From NCBI GenBank assembly GCA_025925185.1, contig JAICLV010000083.1, positions 1 to 10,493 of the forward strand: a stretch of DNA of 10,493 nt, in the 5' to 3' direction. The notes under the pieces are model-generated. The model had not been told where the DNA came from. It worked only from the letters and a program-made list of their open reading frames with translations, and made no database searches. This document shows, piece by piece, positions 1 to 4,695 of the stretch; positions within the stretch are counted from its first letter, which is position 1, and each line of letters begins with the position of its first letter. This stretch comes from Acidothermaceae bacterium (GTDB taxonomy: Bacteria > Actinomycetota > Actinomycetes > Acidothermales > Acidothermaceae). Both the position numbers and the translations under genes were made by a program.

Positions 1-1
1 A

Positions 2-1513
2 GCCACATCCTCAGTTCGGCTGGCCGACCAGGCCATCCGAACCACCGCCCCGCCCGGCGTACGGGCAGCACAGCTGACCGGCAGCGGCCGGCGCGGCACC
101 ATGCTGGCGGTGATCTTGCTCTGCCAGCTGATGGTGGTGCTCGACGTCACGATCGTGAACATCGCGTTGCCTGACATCCAGCACGCCCTTTCCTTCTCAA
201 GCACGGGCCTGTCGTGGGTGCTCAACGCCTACAGCCTGACCTTCGGCGGTCTGCTTCTGCTCGGCGCGCGCAGCGGTGATCTTTTCGGACGACGCCGGGT
301 CTTCCTCGCCGGCATCGCCTTGTTCACGCTCGCGTCGCTCGCCGGCGGCTTCACCACGTCGTCCGCGCTCTTGCTCACCTCACGCGCGGTGCAAGGGGTC
401 GGTGCCGCGCTGGCCTCGCCGTCCGCGCTCGCGTTGCTCATGCTCAGCTTCCGCGAGGGAGCCGAACGGGCCCGGGCGCTCGCGCTGTACGCGGCGGTCT
501 CGATCGGCGGTAGCGCGGTCGGGCTGCTCGCCGGCGGCATGCTCGTCGAGTGGGTGTCATGGCGCTGGGTGTTCTTTGTGAACGTGCCGATCGGCGTCCT
601 GCTGCTGGTGCTCGCGCGCCGTGAGCTGCCGGAGACGGAGCGGCACCAAGGCGGCATCGACATCCCCGGTGCGTTGACGTCGACCCTCGGCATGGGGGCG
701 CTGGTGTACGGCTTCGTGCGCGCGGCGTCCGACGGTTGGGGCAACGGCGGCACCGAGGTGGCGTTCGTCGCGGGCGCGGCGTTGCTGGGCGCGTTCGTCG
801 CGATCGAGCAGCGCGCGTTGACTCCGATCACGCCATTGCGGCTGTTCGCCAGCCGTGACCGGGTCTTCTCGTACGTGGCAAGGCTCTTGCTGGTCGGCGG
901 CATGTTCGGGATGTTCTTCTTCCTCACGCAGTTCCTGCAGGACGTCTTGGGCTACAGCCCGCTCGTCACCGGTCTCGCGTTCTTGCCCTTGACGGTCGCC
1001 TTGTTCGCGGCGTCGCAGGTCAGCGCTCGCACGTTGCTGCCGATCGTCGGCGCGCGGGCGTTGATGGCTGGCGGCATCACGCTCTCGACCATGTCCTTGC
1101 TGGTGCTCACCCAGTTGTCGCAGCACAGCAGTTACGGGCTCGTACTGGCGGCACTGCTGCTGTTCGGCGTCGGCAACGGGCTCGCTTTCGTGCCGTTGAC
1201 GGCCGCGTCTCTCGAAGGCGTCGCCCCGGGCGATGCCGGAGCGGCGTCCGGTTTGGTGAACGTCATGCAGCAGGTCGGCGGCGCGCTCGGGCTCGCGGTG
1301 CTAGTCACCGTGTTCGGCACGGCCACCCGGTCGGCGCGGCAGGTCACCGGGACGACGATGGCGCAGGTGTTCACGCACGGCGCCGACCGCGCGTTCCTCG
1401 CGGCGGCGATCATGCTCGCGCTCTCGGTGGTGCTCACGGCGAGCATGCGCTCGGGCGGCGGCGCGCGGCCGTCGCGTGAGACGCCGGCGGAGGTCGAGGC
1501 GGCGGCCGCGTAA
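2..1513 (+). CDS. MFS permease, DHA2 (EmrB/QacA) drug:H+ antiporter family; 5' end probably outside the window
   Basis: Polytopic inner-membrane permease of the major facilitator superfamily, likely a proton-driven exporter of drugs or other small hydrophobic compounds. Numbering from the ATG at 101, I see the DHA2 opening motif LDVTIVN (14-20), WVLNAYSLTFG (39-49), the motif A loop GARSGDLFGRRR (55-66), a motif B-like RAVQGVGAAL (95-104) and a motif C-like GGSAVGLLAGG (136-146) followed by SWRWVFFVNVPIG, all typical of the family. Hydrophobic segments continue to about residue 450, matching 12-14 spans. The C-terminus is a short Arg/Ala/Glu tail. The ATG at 101 would put the first span at the very N-terminus, without the usual basic leader. 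The frame is open back to base 2, reads GSGRRGT just before that Met, and has no other ATG, GTG or TTG. No promoter-like hexamer or SD precedes 101. I therefore treat the gene as 5'-partial; the fallback is 101-1513. Substrate is unknown. Confidence 0.88.
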   Translation, partial: ATSSVRLADQAIRTTAPPGVRAAQLTGSGRRGTMLAVILLCQLMVVLDVTIVNIALPDIQHALSFSSTGLSWVLNAYSLTFGGLLLLGARSGDLFGRRRVFLAGIALFTLASLAGGFTTSSALLLTSRAVQGVGAALASPSALALLMLSFREGAERARALALYAAVSIGGSAVGLLAGGMLVEWVSWRWVFFVNVPIGVLLLVLARRELPETERHQGGIDIPGALTSTLGMGALVYGFVRAASDGWGNGGTEVAFVAGAALLGAFVAIEQRALTPITPLRLFASRDRVFSYVARLLLVGGMFGMFFFLTQFLQDVLGYSPLVTGLAFLPLTVALFAASQVSARTLLPIVGARALMAGGITLSTMSLLVLTQLSQHSSYGLVLAALLLFGVGNGLAFVPLTAASLEGVAPGDAGAASGLVNVMQQVGGALGLAVLVTVFGTATRSARQVTGTTMAQVFTHGADRAFLAAAIMLALSVVLTASMRSGGGARPSRETPAEVEAAAA

Positions 1514-1543
1514 CGGCGAAGAGTTGCCCGGCATGATGGCGGC

Positions 1544-2413
1544 ATGACTGAGACACAGCGCGTCGTCGTCACCGGCGGAAGTGGCAAGCTCGGCAGGGCG
1601 GTTGTCGCCCACCTGTCAGAGCAGGGGTGGGACGTGGTCAATCTCGACCGCGTCCCACCTCCTCTTTCGCAGCCGACGTTTGTTCGGGTCGACCTCACCC
1701 ACTACGGCGAAGTGGCGAGCGCGATGGCCGGCGTTGATGACCGGTACGCCTCGATCGACGCCGTCGTGCATCTGGCCGCGATCCCCGCTCCGGGCCTGGC
1801 GAGCAACGCCGCGACGTTTCACAACAACATGCTCGCCACCTACAACGTCTTCTCGGCGGCGCGGGCGGTTGGCGTCAGGAACATCGTGTGGGCGTCGAGC
1901 GAGACCGTGCTGGGCTTGCCGTTTGACACGCCCCCGCCTTACGTGCCGGTCGACGAGGACTATCCCGGCCGGCCCGAGTCGACGTACTCGCTGGTGAAAT
2001 TCCTCGAGGAGCACATGGCCCGTCAACTGTGCCGGTGGGATCCGACGCTGAAGATGGTCGGCCTTCGCTTCTCCAACGTGATGGAACCCGCCGACTACGC
2101 GGCGTTCCCGTCGTTCGACGCCGACGCGTCGTTGCGCAAGTGGAACCTGTGGGGCTACATCGACGCCCGCGACGGCGCGCAGGCGGTGCGCAAGGCATTG
2201 GAGTACGACGCCCACGGTTGCGAGGTCTTCGTGATCGCGAATGCCGACACCGTGATGTCGCGTGCCAACAGCGAGTTGCTGGGCGAGGTCTTTCCAACCG
2301 TCGAACAACATGGCGCGATCGGCGACCACGACACGCTCTTGTCGATCGCCAAGGCGCGGCGCCTGCTAGGTTACGAGCCGCAGCACAGTTGGAGAGCCGC
2401 CGACCTCGGTTAA
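1544..2413 (+). CDS. NAD(P)-dependent epimerase/dehydratase, extended SDR family
   Basis: Soluble Rossmann-fold oxidoreductase of 289 aa, probably acting on a nucleotide sugar or related sugar. The glycine-rich cofactor motif TGGSGKLG lies at residues 10-17. Asp35 at the end of the second strand favours NAD, although the neighbouring Arg36 leaves NADP possible. The D50-L51 pair, the HLAA motif (76-79) and the catalytic YSLVK (Tyr148, Lys152), with Ser118/Ser119 upstream, complete the active site. The length is slightly short for the extended GalE/uronate dehydrogenase type. The C-terminal SIAKARRLLGYEPQHSW resembles the family ending in which the last helix precedes a 'LGW/YxP' turn. It starts 30 bases after the MFS stop and could be co-transcribed with it. 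No good SD is present; a weak CATGAT hexamer (1532-1537) sits 6 bases before the ATG. Its TAA stop forms part of the promoter hexamer of the next gene. The exact substrate cannot be read from the sequence. Confidence 0.88.
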   Translation: MTETQRVVVTGGSGKLGRAVVAHLSEQGWDVVNLDRVPPPLSQPTFVRVDLTHYGEVASAMAGVDDRYASIDAVVHLAAIPAPGLASNAATFHNNMLATYNVFSAARAVGVRNIVWASSETVLGLPFDTPPPYVPVDEDYPGRPESTYSLVKFLEEHMARQLCRWDPTLKMVGLRFSNVMEPADYAAFPSFDADASLRKWNLWGYIDARDGAQAVRKALEYDAHGCEVFVIANADTVMSRANSELLGEVFPTVEQHGAIGDHDTLLSIAKARRLLGYEPQHSWRAADLG

Positions 2414-2416
2414 CGT
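2389..2416 (+). promoter_or_regulatory. Candidate leaderless promoter of the sirtuin gene
   Basis: TTGGAG (2389-2394), 16 bases, then TAACGT (2411-2416), a TANNNT -10 hexamer. It is followed by exactly 7 bases and then GTG at 2424, so a transcript would begin at or next to that start codon. The first three bases of the hexamer are also the TAA stop of the upstream SDR gene. The spacing equals that of the F420 oxidoreductase gene at 3355. This is inferred from pattern and spacing only. Confidence 0.5.
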
Positions 2417-2423
2417 GGAACGC

Positions 2424-3263
2424 GTGTTCGACCCGATCGCCGCGCTCGCCGACTACGTCTCCGACGGCGACGTGCTGATCTTGAGTGGCGCGGGGATCTC
2501 CACCGACTCAGGCATCCCCGACTACCGCGGTGCCAACGGCTCGCTTCGCCGCTACACGCCGATGACCTTCCAAACCTTTGTCTCGGACGCCGCCGCCCGG
2601 CGGCGGTACTGGGCGCGCAGCCATCTGGGCTGGCCACGGTTCACCGCGGCTCGGCCGAACGTCGGTCACCAGATGGTCGCGCGGCTTCAGCAGCTCGGCC
2701 TGCTGTCAGGGATCATCACGCAGAACGTCGACGGTCTGCACCAAGCCGGCGGTGCCTTTGACGTGATTGATCTGCACGGTCGGCTCGACCGCGTGGTGTG
2801 CCTGTCGTGCCGCAGTTGGCTGCCGCGCGACGAACTCGACCTCATGTTGCGGGTGGAGAACCCGTCGTTCGGCGCCGACGTCGTCGCGATGAACCCTGAC
2901 GGCGATGTGCAGATCTCCGACGACGAACTCGGCGGGTTCCGCGTCATCGAGTGCCAGTTCTGCGGCGGCGTGATCAAACCCGACGTCGTGTTCTTCGGGG
3001 AGAACGTGCCACCGCCGAAGGTCGACGATTGCTTCTCGCTGCTCGAGCGCTCGCGATTGCTGCTGGTGCTCGGCTCGTCGTTGACGGTGATGTCGGGGTA
3101 TCGCTTCGTGCGGCGCGCGGTTCGCGACGGCGTCCCAGTGGCGATCGTCAACCAGGGCTCGACCCGTGGCGACGACGAGGCGGCCCTTCTCGTCGAGGCG
3201 CCGCTCGCCTCCGCACTGCCCGACCTGGTAGCGCGGCTGCCCGGCCTGACCTCGAACTGGTAG
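2424..3263 (+). CDS. NAD-dependent protein deacylase, Sir2 family (SIRT4-like, class II)
   Basis: Cytoplasmic sirtuin that removes acyl groups from lysine using NAD+, giving nicotinamide and O-acyl-ADP-ribose. Numbered from the alternative GTG at 2415, the protein shows GAGISTDSGIPDYRG (25-39), TQNVDGLH (102-109), catalytic His121 in LHG, and a complete Cys4 zinc site in C129-x2-C132 and C180-x2-C183. It also has IKPDVVFFGE (187-196), GSSLTV (220-225) and the NAD-binding VNQGSTR (245-251). RYWARSHLGWPRF (64-76) and the NPDGDV stretch before the second Cys pair closely resemble human SIRT4, so acyl groups other than acetyl, or ADP-ribosylation, are possible. It is about 280 aa, a normal single-domain length. 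Two GTG starts compete, at 2415 and 2424. I chose 2424 because it lies exactly 7 bases after TAACGT. No acetyltransferase or acyl-CoA synthetase gene adjoins it, so its target is unknown. A terminator-like hairpin follows the stop. Confidence 0.93.
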   Translation: MFDPIAALADYVSDGDVLILSGAGISTDSGIPDYRGANGSLRRYTPMTFQTFVSDAAARRRYWARSHLGWPRFTAARPNVGHQMVARLQQLGLLSGIITQNVDGLHQAGGAFDVIDLHGRLDRVVCLSCRSWLPRDELDLMLRVENPSFGADVVAMNPDGDVQISDDELGGFRVIECQFCGGVIKPDVVFFGENVPPPKVDDCFSLLERSRLLLVLGSSLTVMSGYRFVRRAVRDGVPVAIVNQGSTRGDDEAALLVEAPLASALPDLVARLPGLTSNW

Positions 3264-3294
3264 ACGTTCGACGGCATCTATCCCGTCTAACGTC
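3263..3294 (+). terminator. Terminator-like hairpin after the sirtuin gene
   Basis: The last base of the sirtuin TAG stop begins an inverted repeat. GACGTT (3263-3268) pairs with AACGTC (3289-3294), and GACGG (3270-3274) pairs with CCGTC (3283-3287). One C/T mismatch separates the two parts and the loop has 8 bases. No T-run follows, so as an intrinsic terminator it would be of the U-less kind often proposed for actinobacteria. It separates the sirtuin from the F420 genes. Confidence 0.5.
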
Positions 3295-3341
3295 GACCAG
3301 CTAGCCGACGCGGCGACGGAGGAGCGCGTTCGGACCAAGCG

Positions 3342-3347
3342 TAGGGT
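3342..3347 (+). promoter_or_regulatory. Candidate leaderless -10 element of the LLM oxidoreductase gene
   Basis: TAGGGT, a TANNNT hexamer, ends 7 bases before the ATG at 3355, so transcription would start at or beside the start codon. I found no clear -35. A GGAGGAG run at 3318-3324 is 30 bases from the ATG, too far to serve as its ribosome binding site. Confidence 0.5.
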
Positions 3348-3354
3348 CGGGCTC

Positions 3355-4182
3355 ATGGAGATCGGCGTCGCCACCTTTCCCACTCACGACTCGATGGGCC
3401 CGGCGCACGTCGCGCGACTTGCCGAGGAGCATGGCTTCGAGTCGCTGTTCTTCACCGACCACTCGCACATCCCGGCCAGCCGCGCGACCCCGTACAGCGG
3501 CGGGGCCGAATTGCCCCGCAAGTACACCCACACCTACGACATGTTCGTCGCGCTAACGGCCGCCGCCGTCGTCACCACCAAAATCCGGGTCGGCAGCGGG
3601 GTTTGCCTGGTCATCGAGCGCGACCCGATCCAGACCGCGAAGGAGGTCGCGAGCATCGACCATCTCTCGGGCGGCCGGTTCGAGTTCGGCGTCGGCGCTG
3701 GCTGGAACCGCGAGGAGATGGCCAATCACGGCACCGACCCGCGGCGGCGCATGACGGTGTTGCGCGAGCGGGTCGAGGCGATGAAGCAGATCTGGGCCCA
3801 GGACGAGGCCAGTTACCACGGTGAGTTCGTCGATTTCGAGCGCATCTGGTCGTGGCCGAAGCCGTCGCAGCGGCCGCATCCGCCGGTCCTCGTCGGTGGC
3901 GGCGGCCCAACGGTCTTCGACCGGGTGCTTGCATACGGCAACGCGTGGTTCCCCAACTACGCGCCCGACGTCGTCGAGCGCGCGGCCAAGCTGCGGCACC
4001 GCGCCGACCGGCCAATTGACCTGATGGTGATGGGAATTCCCGCCGATCCGAAGGTCATCGAGCAATACGAGGTCGCGGGCTTCCGGCGAATCGTGCACTG
4101 GCTTCCGTCGGCCGGCAAGTCGGTCGTCGAGCGGACGATCGAGCGATTCGAGACTGCCGTGGACGAGGTGCACGGTCACTGA
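3355..4182 (+). CDS. LLM-class F420-dependent oxidoreductase (Rv2161c/TIGR03619-like)
   Basis: Soluble TIM-barrel flavin-type oxidoreductase of the bacterial luciferase-like family that probably uses reduced coenzyme F420 for hydride transfer. The 275-aa protein begins directly on the first barrel strand (MEIGVATFP), which supports this ATG. Visible family signatures are EHGFESLFFTDHSHIP (25-40), RDPIQTAKEVASIDHLSGGR (89-108), FGVGAGWNREEM (111-122) and WPKPSQRPHPPVLVGGGG (167-184). The last two are characteristic of the actinobacterial F420 LLM subfamilies. Length is normal and no key segment is missing. F420 rather than FMN is inferred from the subfamily and from the neighbouring PPOX-type F420 enzyme, 17 bases downstream and probably in the same transcript. 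The organic substrate cannot be deduced. Confidence 0.92.
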   Translation: MEIGVATFPTHDSMGPAHVARLAEEHGFESLFFTDHSHIPASRATPYSGGAELPRKYTHTYDMFVALTAAAVVTTKIRVGSGVCLVIERDPIQTAKEVASIDHLSGGRFEFGVGAGWNREEMANHGTDPRRRMTVLRERVEAMKQIWAQDEASYHGEFVDFERIWSWPKPSQRPHPPVLVGGGGPTVFDRVLAYGNAWFPNYAPDVVERAAKLRHRADRPIDLMVMGIPADPKVIEQYEVAGFRRIVHWLPSAGKSVVERTIERFETAVDEVHGH

Positions 4183-4199
4183 CGTGAGACTGGACGACC

Positions 4200-4619
4200 G
4201 TGCGACTCGACCGCGCTGAGGCGCGCCGCCGGTTCGCCGAATCCCGAGTCGCGAGGCTTGCCACCGTCGACGCCGGCGGCCAGCCGCACCTGGTGCCCGT
4301 CGTGTTCGCTGTCGTCCGCGACAGGGTCTACAGCGTGGTCGACGACAAACCCAAGAGCAGCCGGGATTTGCGTCGGCTGGCCAACGTGCGCGCCGATCCG
4401 CGGGTGAGCCTGCTCGCTGACCACTATGTGGACGACGATTGGGCCGCGCTGTGGTGGGCGCGCGCAGACGGTGCGGCGCGGGTGTTGACCGCCGACGAGC
4501 CGGAGGGCGTCGAGGCCGTGCAGGCGTTGGCCGCGAGGTATGCGCAATATCGCGAGCACCGGCCCGACGGGCCGGTGCTCGCGGTTGACGTCCGCAATTG
4601 GAGCGGTTGGTCGGCGTGA
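4200..4619 (+). CDS. PPOX-class probable F420-dependent oxidoreductase (Rv0121/TIGR03668-like)
   Basis: Small split-barrel protein of 139 aa from the pyridoxamine 5'-phosphate oxidase-like superfamily. Members of this branch bind F420 and reduce or oxidise small organic molecules, normally as dimers. The signatures are ARLATVD followed by GQPHLVPVVFAV (through residue 38), DDKPKSS (48-54, the likely cofactor-phosphate loop), LLADHYVDDDWAALWWARAD (71-90), and the ending HRPDGPVLAVDV then WSGW. Translation starts at GTG 4200; no SD is seen, but GAGACT (4186-4191) sits 8 bases upstream, a weak version of the local leaderless pattern. It follows the LLM enzyme by 17 bases and probably forms an F420 pair with it. 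A perfect 15-bp inverted repeat lies within the codons for residues about 118-128, and a terminator-like hairpin follows the stop. Confidence 0.9.
   Translation: MRLDRAEARRRFAESRVARLATVDAGGQPHLVPVVFAVVRDRVYSVVDDKPKSSRDLRRLANVRADPRVSLLADHYVDDDWAALWWARADGAARVLTADEPEGVEAVQALAARYAQYREHRPDGPVLAVDVRNWSGWSA
4551..4583. repeat. Perfect 15-bp inverted repeat inside the PPOX gene
   Basis: CGCGAGCACCGGCCC (4551-4565) and its exact reverse complement GGGCCGGTGCTCGCG (4569-4583) are separated by GAC only. A further U-G and A-U pair could extend the stem in RNA (4549-4550 with 4584-4585). It is the longest perfect hairpin I found in the window and lies 34 bases before the stop codon. The encoded residues, around EHRPDGPVLA, are conserved in the family, but the palindromic codon choice is not required by them. 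Confidence 0.9.
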
Positions 4620-4623
4620 GGGT

Positions 4624-4647
4624 GTCCCTGAGGGCGTTCTCAGGGAT
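4624..4647 (+). terminator. Terminator-like hairpin after the PPOX gene
   Basis: TCCCTGAG (4625-4632) pairs perfectly with CTCAGGGA (4639-4646) around the 6-base loop GGCGTT, and a G-U pair extends it by one. It begins 4 bases after the TGA. No T-run follows. It probably ends the F420-gene transcript and separates it from the membrane-protein gene. Together with the in-gene palindrome it makes a double hairpin at the 3' end. Confidence 0.55.
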
Positions 4648-4661
4648 TACTCGGAAGCGCT

Positions 4662-4682
4662 CATGGTCATGAAGATGACATG
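4662..4682 (+). repeat. Bulged inverted repeat at the membrane-protein start
   Basis: CATGGTCAT (4662-4670) pairs with ATGACATG (4675-4682) around a GAAG loop: 8 base pairs with one bulged G. It contains four ATG triplets and overlaps the candidate -10 hexamer at 4679. It could be an operator or an RNA structure, or chance; nothing in the sequence decides. Confidence 0.4.
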
Positions 4683-4695
4683 CTTGGGCGCGTGA
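4663..4695 (+). other. Possible 10-codon leader ORF coupled to the membrane-protein gene
   Basis: Reads MVMKMTCLGA and then TGA at 4693-4695. The frame has three ATGs (4663, 4669, 4675). Its TGA overlaps the candidate GTG start at 4692 in the arrangement GTGA, typical of translational coupling. There is no clear SD before it and no evidence of expression. If transcription truly starts at 4692, this frame would not be in the mRNA. Confidence 0.2.
4679..4684 (+). promoter_or_regulatory. Candidate -10 hexamer deciding the membrane-protein start
   Basis: CATGCT matches the A and T positions of TANNNT and ends 7 bases before GTG 4692, the same spacing as at the sirtuin and LLM genes. No such hexamer stands 6-8 bases before the alternative ATG at 4680. 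This is the reason for preferring 4692. No clear -35 is visible. Confidence 0.3.

Noticed and set aside
229..927. Minus-strand frame of 232 codons opposite the MFS gene
   Set aside because: Ser/Arg/Pro/Ala-rich shadow without hydrophobic or catalytic motifs, while the plus strand has clear DHA2 motifs.
2590..2606. 6-bp GC hairpin CCGCCG/CGGCGG inside the sirtuin gene
   Set aside because: Short stem of trinucleotide-like GC sequence, common by chance in GC-rich coding DNA.
2424..3263. Sirtuin as part of an antiphage system (Thoeris, DSR or SIR2-Argonaute type)
   Set aside because: It is a compact, zinc-containing class II deacylase with no fused sensor, TIR, HerA or Argonaute partner beside it; the neighbours are metabolic genes.
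3318..3324. GGAGGAG as ribosome binding site for the gene at 3355
   Set aside because: It is 30 bases from the ATG and no suitable in-frame start lies 5-10 bases after it; TAGGGT gives a better explanation.
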